NCBI GenBank assembly: GCA_021234155.1
Contig: JAJEKV010000020.1
Coordinates: 20,513,018-20,577,017 of the forward strand
Source of the DNA: Isoetes taiwanensis
Lineage: Eukaryota > Streptophyta > Lycopodiopsida > Isoetales > Isoetaceae
Length of the DNA: 64,000 bases
Direction: 5' to 3'
Numbering within the stretch: the first letter of the stretch is position 1; the number at the start of each line of letters is the position of its first letter. The position numbers were made by a program, and so were the translations under genes. Of the stretch, positions 35,715 to 47,420 are shown one piece after another. Below the pieces are notes generated by a model. That model was given only the letters and a program-made list of their open reading frames with translations. It was not told where the DNA came from and searched no databases.

Positions 35715-36112
35715 TACATCGTAAGCAACGCCGTTAAACGACGTTGTTTAAGGTCGCCACGCCGCCAATCGGCTACCGGGTAACGCCGCTACCGTCAGCC
35801 CGATCGCTGGGTCGCCATCGCAGTATGTGACGCCGCTTAACGACGCCAAACACGCGGCGCCACGCCGCGAACTCCGCCGACGCCATGCCGGGCCGCCCGG
35901 CCGCTGCGGCGTACCACGCGGCGATGCGGGCGCCGCTGAACGACGCCGTCGCCGCTTTAAGACACCGCGTTGCGACGCCAGTATAGCGACGCGATAAAGG
36001 TCGCTTATCGACGCCCGACGCCGAAATAGACGCCGTTTATCGACGTTTTGACGTCGATCATCGACGTCTAAACGACGTCTGGACGTCGTAATAGACGTCG
36101 TAACAGGGCTTT
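35715..36112. repeat. CACTA right subterminal repeats
   Basis: Near-palindromes such as acgccgttaaacgacgtt (35,729), acgccgcttaacgacgcc (35,831), gacgccgtttatcgacg (36,028) and gacgtcgatcatcgacgtc (36,049) match the left subterminal set. The stretch also holds runs of ccgccg and ccgggccgcc. Its base composition is very different from the (AT)n-bearing sequence just upstream (35,670-35,706). Confidence 0.85.
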
Positions 36113-37097
36113 AATTTTGTAGTGGGGGCACGGCAAAATATGGCAAAGTTGTGGAACTATGGCAAGGTTGTGTAAATATCTCTAGTTGTTGAGCAATAAA
36201 GGTCCATTGATGGGATAAGTTAAAGATGGGTCATGGAGACAAAGAAGGGGCTATCTAAAATAAAGGCGGCAATATAGTATGATCAGACCTTTTTGTTAAA
36301 GGGGTCGAGATATCAAGGGGAATGAATGCCCAAGCAAAAGGAGCGGACTATTATGCACAAAAGGGCCAAGATAATAATAGCAAGGGGGCCTTTCCTTGGC
36401 AAAAAGGGATCGGAAGCAATATAGATGGGGCCTCGACCTGTTATAAGAAGAGAGATGCAGCGGCCTATTACAGAGATTAGAAAACCATTCCTAAAGTACG
36501 GTGGCGGCTGGTTGGTCGCAAATAAGTGAAGCAGATCGGTTGTAGATAGGGAGCAACGATCTGTTAAGGGCTTACAGGAAGATTTACAGATGCGGCGACC
36601 TTGCCAAGAGTAAGCAGTCACCGGGCAATCGGCATTGAGAACCTCGCCACTGCTTACCCAAAGAATGGTATTTGGGGTCGGTCTTCTTCCCCGAGGTCAG
36701 AGCAATTGGAGCAGGGAATCCACTTATGATCTGTACCGAGCAGTTTTGGCTCCCATGAATCTGATAAGCCTGTGAGGAGTTGAGACTCCGGATGAATTAC
36801 CTGAGCTTTGCTGGGTTGAATTGATATCCGATTCCTAAATCCCTGATATAAAGGGCAGATATGTAAATGGAGGAGTCTTCTTGTCTGATAAGCGGATTAT
36901 CATTCTTCGCTCATGGTCTACGTGGAGTAGCCAGATCCAGTTATTGTTTGCCAAGCCAGTGGCCATTTGCACTGCCATAACCGCTCATCAATGTATTTGT
37001 CTCTGATATATATGATGTTCTTGGATCTTGTTCTTCAAATAAATAAGATGCTGTTGTTCAGTAGTTTAGCTTCCCTTAAACAATGAATCGTATCAAG

Positions 37098-37109
37098 TGG
37101 TATCAGAGC
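37098..37109 (+). promoter_or_regulatory. Primer-binding site, initiator tRNA-Met
   Basis: The 12 bases TGGTATCAGAGC are the standard complement of the 3' end of plant initiator tRNA-Met and begin two bases after the left LTR. They would prime minus-strand DNA synthesis. Confidence 0.95.
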
Positions 37110-38149
37110 GAAAGTTTACGATTCTTTTGGGAATCTATGGGCTATGGAAACATCACCGGGATTCGTATTCCTACTTTGGATTTGAATCAAAGAAGAAGGA
37201 ACTAGTGGTGGTATTATACTCTAAGGCTGCGACACGCTGAGAATCTTGCAAGTTTGTGCTGCAAGGACAGTTGGGTTGAAAAGTGTCTTGGGGTCAAGTA
37301 TATGAGTGAACCGGCGAATCCTTGGAGTGTGGCGTCCAAGTAAGGAGGATTTGGCGACTACTGTTGCAAGTGAAGCTGGAGCATCAGTAGCAGTAGCAGG
37401 AAAAAAGCTCGGTGCGTTCGTGGAGAATGCTCGAAGCCTATAAGGACCGACTTGTTGAGAACGAGTTCGGATTAATGGGGAAATTTCTATAATCCTTTGG
37501 GGATTATGGAATAAATAAAAGCATCTTGCTTGGGATTGCAGAGTCAGATCGTGGTGATCTGAGAGGCCGGTTGGCCGTGGTATAAATACTTGACTTTGGA
37601 AGTCATACTAACACTTGACCTTAATTGCAGGTTTGCTTAGTGTTAAGCATTGGGAAGGAACTTTACGGACAAGTGTCAAGGATATAGATGCTAAAATTTG
37701 GATGCGGAATCTCAAATTGTTTCCTATGGGACAGATTTATGGGTAAAGTTTGTAAGTTGATTTTCTTTATGCGGAATAGAGAATAAGAATTTCTTGTGTG
37801 TATCCATGGTGGATTGGTATCGTGGAGATACAATCAAGTAGTACCGCGGAGGTACGAAAGATACTAAAGCACCGCGGATGTACAAGGGTATATCGTACTG
37901 CGGAAGTACGCGGATATCCATAACTGCTTCTAGAGTTTTGCATGGATCTAAAATAATAGAAACGCGGAGGTTCCAATGGGTATAAGGTACTGTGGAAGTA
38001 CAATAACTTATATAACCATTCTTGAGTTTGCAGGGTCTAGTAACTCCCAGGTGTACGTTGAACATGGGACAATCACCTTGAAAAGGGATGGACCAAACTG
38101 GAACGTACTCGGACGATCGCAGACGATCTCTTTTTGAGAAGGGATGGAC
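37110..38149 (+). other. LTR retrotransposon internal domain without coding sequence
   Basis: No gag or pol is recognisable. Between 37,805 and 38,010 a short near-palindrome recurs at least six times in varied form: tatcgtggagata, taccgcggaggta, caccgcggatgta, tactgcggaagta, acgcggaggtt and tactgtggaagta. The 161-codon minus-strand frame (37,724-38,209) runs into the LTR and is not credible. The purine tract just before 38,150 would prime plus-strand synthesis. Confidence 0.7.
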
Positions 38150-39245
38150 TGATACGGAGTCGTAGTACGGGGGAGTGGTCCACGGCGGCAGGGTTATGGG
38201 GCATGGCAAAATATGGCAAAGTTGTGGAACTATGGCAAGGTTGTGTAAATATCTCTAGTTGTTGCCAAGGGATATTATTATGAGACATGAGCATAATTAT
38301 TGCTTAGTGATCAATAAAGGTCCATTGATGGGCTAAGTTAAGATGGGTCGTGGAGACAAAGAAGGGGCTATCTAAAATAAAGGCGGCAATATAGTATGAT
38401 CAGACCTTTTCGTTAAAGGGGTCGAGATATCAAGGGGAATGAATGCCCGAGCAAAAGGAGCGGACTATTTTGCACAAAAGGGCCAAGATAATAATAGCAA
38501 GGGGGCCTTTCCTTGGCAAAAAGGAATCGGAAGCAATTATAGATGGGGCCTCGACCTGTTATAAGAAGAGAGATGCAGCGTCCTATTACAGAGATTAGAA
38601 GACCATTACTAAAGTACGGTGGTGGCTGGTTGGTCGCAAATAAGTGAAGCAGATCGGTTGTAGATAGGGAGCAACGATCTGTTAAGGGCTTACAGGAAGA
38701 TTTACAGATGGGGCGACCTTGCCAAGAGCAAAGCAGCAATACCGGGCAATCGGCATTGAGAACCTCGCCAGCCGCTTACCCAAAGAATGGTATTTGGGGT
38801 CGCGGTCTTCTTCCCCGAGGTCAGTAGCAATTGGAGCAGGAATCCACTTATGATCCAGACCCAGCAGCTTTGGCTCCCATGAATCGATAAGCCCCGTGAG
38901 GAGTTGAGACCCTGATGAATTACCCGAGCTTTGCCGGGTTGAATTGACATCCCATTCCTAAATCCCCGATGTAAAGGGCGATATGTAAATGGAGGAGTCT
39001 TCTTTGTCCGATAAGCGGATTATCGGGCCTTCGCCATGGTCTACGGGGAGTAGCCGATCCGCACATTGTCCCGCCAAGCCGGGGCTTGCCATTTGCACTG
39101 CCATAACCTTGTGGACCCGGTTGGGTGGTTAAACGTGCTCATCAATGTATTTGTCTCTGATGTATATGATGTACTTGGATCTTGTTCTTCAAATAAGATG
39201 CTGTTGTTCAGTAGTTTAGCTTCTCTTAAACAATGAATCGTATCA
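38150..39245 (+). repeat. Right LTR, 1,096 bp, intact
   Basis: It starts TGATACGG and ends CGTATCA and is followed by the target duplicate TGTGC. At 38,196-38,206 it contains the uninterrupted site where the left LTR took the CACTA insertion. Confidence 0.95.
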
Positions 39246-39616
39246 TGTGCCCTGGGCTACCTCAATCGACAGATCCTCCATTCTACAGCCCAAATCTTAT
39301 ATTCGGCCCTCTGGATGCCTTTCGATTCGTTCCAAATCCCAATGTGCTACATATTCTCAATGGGTGCCTCTCGATTCATCACAAACCCCATGTTATTGTG
39401 CTAGATATTCTAAAGGAGGTGCGCCCTATACTATCGTAATCGTTGGATCCGTCCATCCTATAGTCTAGATCGTATGTTGGAACCTCGAAGTGCGCCCTGG
39501 ACTATCACAGTCGCCGGATCCATCCATCCTACAACTAGATCGTATGTTGGGACCTCTGGGTGCCTCTCGTTTCGATTATGGTCATTTATAATTGGGGGTG
39601 CCTATGATTTGGAATA
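39246..39616 (+). repeat. Dispersed repeat family R, copy 2, middle part
   Basis: It continues the copy that starts at 27,985. It contains three internal sub-repeats built on gatccatccatcctac-agctagatcgtatg, and ends at gcctatgatttggaata, where the TIR element begins. The copy resumes at 47,298. Confidence 0.8.
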
Positions 39617-39864
39617 TGGGTGTAAAATCGCTAGTGGGGTACAACTTTTGGCGAAGCGTTTAAGCACTTTAAGTGCTGAAACTCGCGGACGTCGAAGCCC
39701 GTCACGCCCTTCTCCCTCCTTTTCCCTCGGCTGAAACTCGTAATGTTGTTTCACCGCTGATGATGGAGGCATGGAGCGCGATGATTTTCACAAAGATCGA
39801 GGTCTCAGGTAACCGGGGTGAAGCCCCATGAGGAAGAAGCTTGGTTGGAAAATAATGTCACGGA

Positions 39865-41490
39865 TTGAGATTGGGATTCTGTTTGGACAAAGAAGTTGAA
39901 CAAGGGAAAGATAAAATGGCACTATGCAAAGGAGCATCTTCAAGAGAAGTTGGAAACACTCACGAAAAAATCTACAAGAATTGTCACAACAAAGAAGTAA
40001 GAAAGCAACCGCCCCTTGCTTTTATGCTTGAAAATTGCACTAGATCAATACTTGCACCCGAGGAACACAAAGTAAACCGGGCTGCATTTGTCGCGGCAAT
40101 GCCAAAGATACCACAACAATAGACAAGTAAAAACAGAGGCGATGTTGTAGCACATGTTAGGAAAACTGAAATGAAGGCAAAGCCAAAGGTGGCAAATGGA
40201 TCAAATGAGATCGCATGTGATGAAAACATAAAACCTTAGAGAATGCAAAGACAGAGATTGGAAAATCAGTTTTACTTATCACAAAGAATCTAGAAGCAAA
40301 GAGGGAAGTGAGCTGAAAGGCAATGAGAAGGCCTCCTCAATTACAAAAAATGATGTTGGAAGAGGCCGAGAACAAAGTTTAAGACAAAGCCACAAATGAT
40401 TTGGCTACAAAACAGAGGAGTTCAAGCTTAATCCAAACCGTGAGTTGGAGGCGTAAATTAAAGATTTGGAGCGCATCGTCCCAGATGGAAACTTGACACA
40501 GAATAAGGTACAAAAAGCAATGAACCCTACATCCAATGATGAGCAGGTCAAACGAAACTCAAACTTGAGGAGGAGTTAAAAGTTCTCAAGAAGAACAGAG
40601 ACTGTGATTTCTACATAAACAATTTAGGAAGCTGAAAATGGATACTCCTCAAAACATTTAGCATCTCTACTATTATACGAGATAAGTTGTTAGTGGAAGA
40701 TCCATTTTATACATGTTCAAAGATGTGGTCCGAATTCACTAAAGCTTAAAAGTTAAGTTTAGCAATCGAATTGCCAACATGATTATCATATAACTTGTTG
40801 TTCATTGTTGAGAGGAGGACAATGTATTCATGGTTACCCCGAAAGGTGCCGAGGGTGTATTTGACGAAAGCTAGGTTTTGGCCATGTTGCGTGTGCTTCA
40901 AATAGTACACCAAAAAAAGGATGTGTTAATCCGTCCCGCAATTAAGGTCTCACTCTTCGTGGTTCAAAGAAGGACAATGGTGCCATTTGAAGATGTACAA
41001 CACCCGCAAAGTCCTATAGGAGTACAAACCAATTGTGACTGATTTGAATGCAACAAACAGAACCACCACCACCAGTCCAAGAAGTCTGTCCAAGAAGCTA
41101 TAGAAGAAGTCAGAAACACAAAGACCGCCAGAAAAAAAACAGACCGATTGTACACACCGAAGCACCTAAGGAAGTTGAGGGAGTAATTCTATCTGATGAG
41201 GGCAACTTGGGTGAATATTTGCCAAAAAGGAAAGGGCGTAAGAACAAAGTGGGGTAAGCCGGAGGATAGCAAAGAAGTTGTTCAAAGCTACAAGAAAGAG
41301 AACAAGAAGTAGCTATGCAAAAGATGCAGGAAGCAGTCTCAATCATGACACCACACCTATCGAAGTGTGTTCTGAAGAAAATGCAGATTCAGGCCCTCAA
41401 GTTTCAGGTGAGCCTAATCTTCAAACAGTGATTGATGCCCTTAAGTGTGGAAAGTGCTGGGCAAGGCCACAACTTAGTCTTGCTTAAAAC
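39865..41490 (+). pseudogene. Decayed Lys/Glu-rich coding region upstream of the FCP1-like part
   Basis: Open stretches at 39,865-40,122, 41,048-41,257 and 41,278-41,487 are rich in Lys, Glu and Asn and separated by stops. Readable blocks are NRPIVHTEAPKEVEGVILSD followed by EGNLGEYLPKRKGRKNKV (about 41,140-41,255), and SLNHDTTPIEVCSEENADSG near 41,335-41,395. I do not recognise a family. Position and strand suggest the N-terminal part of the protein whose C-terminal part is the phosphatase-like domain at 41,647, possibly with introns removed. Confidence 0.4.
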
Positions 41491-41646
41491 ATTGAATATT
41501 ATTGATTTTCTTTTGTTGCATTCACTGTAGGATTACCATTTGATTCTCAAGTAGGTCGAGAATCCCGCCGTTGATACGTAAAGGTTTCCACATTCAACCC
41601 ATTTTTCATTTTCATCTTCATCTATTTATTCATGTAGTAATTCCTG

Positions 41647-42237
41647 TTGTGTAGGTGTTCAGGATGTTCCAACGTACTAAATATTGATTTGGCAGCAAAA
41701 GATAAACTAATTGTCCTGGATTTAAATGGTGTGTTGGTAAAAATATTTGGTGCAAATGAACACATACGCTTGGAAGCAGGATTGACAATGACATACACTA
41801 GCAGAAAGAAAGTGATATTCGCACTGTATGCGTGTTCTTCTTCTTGAAGACTTTGTTACGTATGTTGTGTTGGTATATGGTCATCAATGCAACTCTCTAA
41901 TGTGGAAGATGTGTCGCAAGTACTATGTCCGCATTTGAGGGACGGATTTCAATTTGTATGGGGACAGAAAAAAAATGTGAAGACCAATTTTGAGCACCCT
42001 AACAAACCCGGGGTGTCCAAATCCATGATGAAGCCACTTGAAAAAATATATGAGTCATACCCAAGATTCAAAGGTAAGACTTTGCTTCTTGATGATTCAT
42101 TATACAAGTCTTACCTTAGCAGCCCCTCGAAATTTCCGCACGGTACCAAGCTCAAGATGGATGTCTATGATGAAGTGCTAACAAGATTTCACCCCAAAGA
42201 TAGAAGAAATACCGCAGCCAAGACCGAGGAAAAATGA
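41647..42237 (+). pseudogene. FCP1/HAD-type phosphatase-like domain, broken
   Basis: The first block reads DKLIVLDLNGVLVKIFG, the HAD motif I form found in plant FCP1-like proteins, where the second Asp is often Asn. After a broken stretch with an in-frame TGA at 41,845 comes VGIWSSMQLSNVEDVSQVL (about 41,867-41,925), matching the motif II region (WSS). Next is FQFVWGQKKNVKTNF, and then GKTLLLDDSLYKSYLSSPSK (about 42,075-42,130), the motif IV DD pair. HAD enzymes of this group remove phosphate from serine residues, for example in RNA polymerase II. Here the domain is carried by a transposon. Frame changes near 41,820-41,870 mean this copy is dead. Confidence 0.65.
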
Positions 42238-43240
42238 AATCACCGGGTGAAGAACACACACGATACAAGCCCCGCCTAAGATAGATAGAAAGATGATGAA
42301 GCTATGCTTGGAAAGACTTTCGAAAACAGCTTGCGCTCAAGCAGTTTGTGAAGGAGGAATTGAGAAGGTTTATGGTGATGAAGATTGTCATTCTCCATTG
42401 TCGTGATTAAGCCCGACATTTATGATTATTGGCTTGATTGTCATTTACTTAGGCCAAGGAATCCTACACTTTTCATGTACCATCTTTATCTTAATTTAAG
42501 AATCTTTTTGCTATATTGTTTATGTAGTTCAATGCGACTTTTGTCTATAAGTTTTTGCTATATTGTTTATATCTACTTCAATGCCGACCGCAAGGGATGC
42601 TTAAAACTTATCAAGTGCTTAAAAAAAAAATTGCCCGCAAGTGCTAGTCCGGTATGAGTCTTAATGGCGATAATCGCTTTATTGTCATGCAAAGGATGCT
42701 TACTTTTATGTAGTTGCTTAACGCGCCAGCGTATGTTAATGTCATCATGTGCTTACCGTCATGCGCGCTTAAGGTGCAAAAGTTTTATTGTTAAGCTATA
42801 TAACCGCTTAAAGCTAGTCAAGTTTATTGCATAGTGCTGTGGTGTTCCAAAGGTTTACCAATCGGGTAATCGCTAAACCGATTAAAATGCTTAGTGTTTG
42901 AAACTAATTAAAGAGCTAGAGCACCGTTACATTCAAGCGTAATCAAATGATCGCATGTGAATTCAACTTCATAAATTTGATAGATAGACAAAAATAACAT
43001 TTGATAGAGAAACAAAAACTTTGATAGAGACAAAGATAGAAACAAAGATACAAAAAAAAGTTTGATAGAAACAAGATTTTTATAAAAAAAAGGCCCTCGT
43101 GCCAATGTACACAAAAAATGTTATATACAAAATTTTTTACAAAAATTCGGCCCCGAGGCCGGTCTTCTTCTTCGTATGGGGTGTCTTCTTCAAGGGGGTG
43201 TCTTCAAGGGGGGTGTCGTGGGGGCGCCTTCGTGGGTGTC
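42238..43240. other. Interior of the TIR element without clear coding sequence
   Basis: AT-rich sequence with repeated short words such as gcttaa, gtgcttaa and tttgatagaga-caaa (42,975-43,070). No protein is recognised. Confidence 0.4.
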
Positions 43241-43283
43241 TTCTATAGGGGTGTTTTCTTCATCTTCATTTGCTTCTGCATCT

Positions 43284-43814
43284 TCATTCTCCATCTGCAA
43301 CAAATGAAAATGAAAAATTGATTACAGAAAAAAAATGAAACATGCATACCTTTAAGGAGCGCCATGAACGCCTCCAAATCGGCCGTTTCGTCTTCAATTT
43401 CGTCTTCCTCTTCTTTTTCTTCCCGGACTTCTTCTTTCTCGGACTCGTCTTCTTCTTCTTCTTCGCCACCCATTCCCCGCAAAACAAAGAAGACATATTC
43501 CTCGAAGACATTTCCGATTCCTCATTTTTTGATTCCTCATAGGAATCAGAAGATGAGGAATCGGAATCAGAAGAATCCTCTTCAAACTGAGAGGCAGTAG
43601 AGTGGGCAGGAGAGGAGGCAGCAGAGGAGGCAAGTACCTCAGGCAAAGGCGGGAAGAGTGGAGGGAACACCTCTTCGATGCTTAGTAAGCGCCTCTTCGA
43701 GGTGACCTCCAGCTCCTCCCTGCATGCTCGCTTCATGCCGGAGGAATTGGGAATGCGGATTGGGCGGAGTGCGGAGGAATTGGGAAGGAGTGCGGCGGGG
43801 AATGGGCAGAGCAT
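43284..43814 (-). CDS. Low-complexity acidic/basic ORF, 176 codons, uncertain
   Basis: This minus-strand frame in the TIR element encodes a Ser/Asp/Glu-rich middle (DSSDSDSSSSDSYEESKNEE, about residues 84-103) followed by a Lys/Arg-rich stretch (KKKKKTSPRKKKSGKKKKR, about residues 118-136). The end (FFSVINFSFSFVADGE) looks like read-through of intron or noncoding DNA. Overlapping frames are also open because the DNA is a simple cttctt repeat, so the choice of frame is not secure. If real, it would be a charged nuclear-type linker protein upstream or part of the DDE gene, but it lies downstream of it on the same strand. Confidence 0.25.
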   Translation of the reverse strand: MLCPFPAALLPNSSALRPIRIPNSSGMKRACREELEVTSKRRLLSIEEVFPPLFPPLPEVLASSAASSPAHSTASQFEEDSSDSDSSSSDSYEESKNEESEMSSRNMSSLFCGEWVAKKKKKTSPRKKKSGKKKKRKTKLKTKRPIWRRSWRSLKVCMFHFFSVINFSFSFVADGE

Positions 43815-44689
43815 GAGCTTGTGAGAAGAGCTTACGCTTAGGCGCCACCGCTAAATCCGCGTGCTTAGGCGCCACAAGTAATAAAAACCTCACACGCCGT
43901 AACAATTAATTCAGAACTGTGCTTAAATATTTCAGATGACCAAATGAATTGACACATGTCACATCGAGGAAATGCCTTGACAATATAATTTTGCAAAGAA
44001 TGTTGGGATAGTGATGGTACCAAAATAAATAATTAAATCTTATTCCAATGTCACAAATCTACATTCTTATAAACAACAATTCAATCTTCATTTCGAAGTA
44101 CGTGTCCATGCACACCACTCTTGTGCATCCTCACTATTATTATTATTATATATAAAAATATGTGCTTACGTGCTTAGGTGCTGGAACAACAAATCACTTG
44201 AAAAGAATAACATCAATTTCAAGTATGTCAAAGAATTACAATGTTATTGGGAGATCGCCATAATTTTTTCATGGGTCTCCCGTGAAATTCTCATACATGT
44301 CTATGCCTTCTATTTTTCCATATCAATTTTAGGATATCTTACCACATACATGGTCAGGTACCCTGAGGCTTCGGTTGTTTAGTGAGCAACATGTACTTGA
44401 AATTACCCAAGAATTGATAATACAATCCACTTAAGATAACCTCATGCACTCCAAATTTTGCCCCCATCCATCTTTTTGTATGAATCTTCAAGCGTGCATT
44501 TGGGTTCAGGCACTTGAGGATGTAGAAGTCCACACCCTCCTAATTGTCTACCTCCGATTCACCGCAAAATTGTCACCTACCTCTACCAAATTACTCGATC
44601 CATTCATTGGCTTGTTCAAGAGTCTCCTTTTTCGCCTCAACTCCCGGTTTTAAGTCGCCATACCTCCCACTTTCCAAATCTACTTGTAT

Positions 44690-46610
44690 TGATGCAGAGT
44701 CCCAATTATGATCCATGCAAAACAAGCGTAAACATGACATGCATCTATGAGCAAGCCTCGCTTGGTCTACTCCTCACGGACAGTCCGATACAAAGGAATC
44801 TTCTTTGTGCCTTTGAGTGTTTCAATTTCATATTCTTCCATGTTTGCCACAACAAAGCAGTTCAATTTCCCAAAAATATCTTTTTGATCTCATCTGTTTC
44901 ATCAACCGGTAGATCAAATAAATATGTACACAAAAATTTTACAATATCTTTAGCGTGCCTCGCTTGCACACCATTGCATTTGAGTTGTTCCTTACTTGGC
45001 AGCCTTTTTGATAACAAAGACTGCACCATCATGTTCACCTTTACCATGAGCAAAGGGCAAAGTAGTTCCACACTATTTCCTTTGTCATTGATTGTGAAGT
45101 ACCCGCCTAAGAAAAAAAAAAAAAGGTTTTCCTCGACTTGAATTGTGATGAGCAGCCATCACTCCAAACCCAATGCTTCTCATACTCTATTTCCTCGCTC
45201 CTTAAGCCATGCAACATGCTTTTGTAGGCAAAGTGTTCCACAAATAATGAGTCATGCACTTTATCATCGAAATGTAAAAGTGAGTCTCTTTTCTCGATCT
45301 TCCTAATGTTGTTGAGTCTATTCCCCGATCCGCTACAACCTTTCGTTTTTTTTTTTTCTTTGACTTTGGATGCTTCTTCTTCGCACAGAACGTGAATATC
45401 GCGACTTTTGTCATGTCTATATGTTATGTGAACAAGTATAGAAACTTGGTCCAGATGCCGCATTGACTCGGGCTCATTCCGATCTTGATGCTGTAATTTT
45501 CTCAAAAGTCAATAATGTATACAATTGTATCTTCCGAAATGATGACACACACTGTTTAAACCGATTGGCCCGCCAATGTGCTATGTAATTGTGTGGAACA
45601 AAATCTGATATTACCTTCTTCACTTCCTCTTGAAACTCTTTTTGGGACTTCTCTCCCTCAGACTAATCTCAAGACAGTTTGTACCTCAAAGCCTTTCTTG
45701 ATCCCCTCAATTCTCTCGCCCCGTCCCACGTGTTGCTTTTCAAATGTCTTCCAAGTAACTAGTAATCAACCCGTGCCATCCATTTCCTCGTGGACATTTT
45801 CTAATTCTATCCAACCCACATTTTTTACACGCCAACATCAAGCGCTTATGATCAAACCACTCCTCATCATCACCTTTGCCGCAGACCACTTGTCTCTATA
45901 AATCACCGGTGCTCTTTGATTGTATGCTCCTTTGGCTGCACATTCTCGGGCCAGGGCCACAAATCTCACAAAGGATGTTGCAATTGTCATGAACTCCACC
46001 CGATTTTCTCAGTCCGTTCAATCCCCGCATGATGTATTCAAATTTCAAGTGGTAGATGCAACAAAGATGTATGCCTCTCACGCATCCTCCTTACAAAACT
46101 CGGTTTCAACCTCTCAAAAGTCTGCAATGCAATTTTGATTTGAGGATTCTCCTCTCTAAACCTGAGGTAGAATTGCAACTGCAGGGAAATCATGTGAATG
46201 CCAAATAAATGCTACATATAATGAACCGCCAAGTGGGGATGAATACTTACTTGGCTAACTTCAAGAAGGTGAATTGATGTTCCATCTTTATTCCCTCCGC
46301 GCTCTCTCGATACATACCTCCTCACGCCTTTTCTTGTATGGAGAAACTCTTGTCCAGAACTTGATAACAATTTCTCTATTGTAATCTAACATGCTATCCA
46401 TCCGTTTCCTCCTCCTGAACATTGACCAAGATCCTTCCCCTTTGTTAGCTTGCACCCTTCTTTGAAAAGCATTTGAAATTGTTTTTCCGGGATGCCGAGC
46501 AACCGCCACTGCTTTGATTCAATGGCTTGACACCATTTGTACCGCCACGCCATTATCGTGGTGGACTTCCTTGCACCTAAGCATGTCATGATTCCTCTCA
46601 TACTTATGTT
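44690..46610 (-). pseudogene. DDE-type transposase-like protein, decayed
   Basis: Minus-strand blocks in changing frames read, N to C: ENPQIKIALQTFERLKPSFV with RMRERHTS (about 46,095-46,170), CNILCEICGPGPRMCS (about 45,930-45,985), PHNYIAHWRANRFKQCVSSF (about 45,535-45,600), LDQVSILVHITYRHDKSRDI (about 45,390-45,450), HFDDKVHDSLFVEHFAYKSM (about 45,210-45,270), KHWVWSDGCSSQFKSRK (about 45,125-45,175) and GKGEHDGA (about 45,020-45,045). This order matches a family I remember from ferns, bryophytes and some animals, where conserved D (DFxENY), D (WSDGCxxQFKS) and E (GKGExDGxG) positions suggest a DDE nuclease. The first D is not clearly kept here. It is the best candidate for the element's own transposase. 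Stops and a T-run break it. Confidence 0.55.
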
Positions 46611-47297
46611 CTTGCATTGTTTTCTTCAAATTCTTCACCATTTGCTCGACCATAGTAACCCTCGCTTAGATTTCTTTATAGAATCAATTGGTAAATCCTT
46701 TGCCCTCCAAAGAAGACCGCCAAGGATACGGCCTTTGTCATTGTCATCAACATTTGTACTAATTTGGTTGAATACTTCATAAATTTCTCCTGAAATTTCT
46801 CTTATTCTCATGGGTCACTCTCACCTCAATTTCTTATTCTTCTTTGAAGGCTAATCTTTAGAAGGGGAATCTTCTTCATTGCTACCTTCTTTGCATACAA
46901 TCTCTGCCTCTGATCTCTCTTCCTTGCTGCATCAATGGCTCTGTAAATTGAACGGGGAGAGGAATTGGGTTTCATCTGTCCCGGATTTCTGTGTATTGCA
47001 AAATTGGTGAGGGCAAATTGTTGAATTTCGGTTCAGGCAATTCTTGGAAACAATTAGTCCCTTCATTTTGCTTGAATTCAAGATGGGTTAGCCCACCATC
47101 CACGAATATGGCGGGCTACAGGCATTTATGTTTCCGGCACCAAACAAAGTTCATGATTCTTCAAATTGCCATTTGATCGGGCGCCAAGATGTCAATTGAT
47201 CAATCAAGCACGTCGTGTTTAAAACACGCCGATTTTAAGCACTTGTAAGCGGCGTCCGGACGGTGATTTCTGCTACCCAGTACCGATTTTGCACCCA

Positions 47298-47420
47298 TAT
47301 GTAATACTAGATCGTCTAAGGTTTTGGAATATGAAGGGGGCTCGAACATCTACCAAAATATTTTAATATCTTAATAACAATGCTTTAACCAATGCAACCA
47401 GCCGCAAGCTAATATGCTTA
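47298..47420 (+). repeat. Dispersed repeat family R, copy 2, last part with tRNA-like boxes
   Basis: It resumes after the TIR element with tatgtaatactagatcgtct. On the minus strand, 47,415-47,345 shows an A-box-like block (ggttgcattggttaaagc) and a B-box-like block (gtagatgttcgagcccc) about 50 bases apart. The same pair occurs in copy 1 at 48,015-47,940. Confidence 0.6.

Larger units (their letters stand above)
39617..47297 (+). mobile_element. 7.7-kb TIR DNA transposon, unassigned superfamily, TA or ATAT TSD
   Basis: The left end reads TGGGTGTAAAATCGCTAGTGGG. The right end, read inward, is TGGGTGCAAAATCGGTACTGGG, so the terminal inverted repeats are at least 22 bases with three mismatches. 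It sits inside family R. Uninterrupted family R at 47,880-47,910 reads gattttgaaatatgtaatac, and here the flanks are gatttggaata and tatgtaatac, giving a TA duplication (39,615-39,616 and 47,298-47,299). Because atat is its own complement, a 4-bp ATAT duplication is equally possible. Inside are two decayed coding regions facing each other: FCP1-like (plus) and a DDE-type protein (minus), plus a low-complexity frame. Confidence 0.8.

Noticed and set aside
37724..38209. 161-codon minus-strand ORF
   Set aside because: It spans the internal domain and the right LTR of a noncoding retrotransposon, is rich in Pro/Tyr from repeat translation and matches no family.
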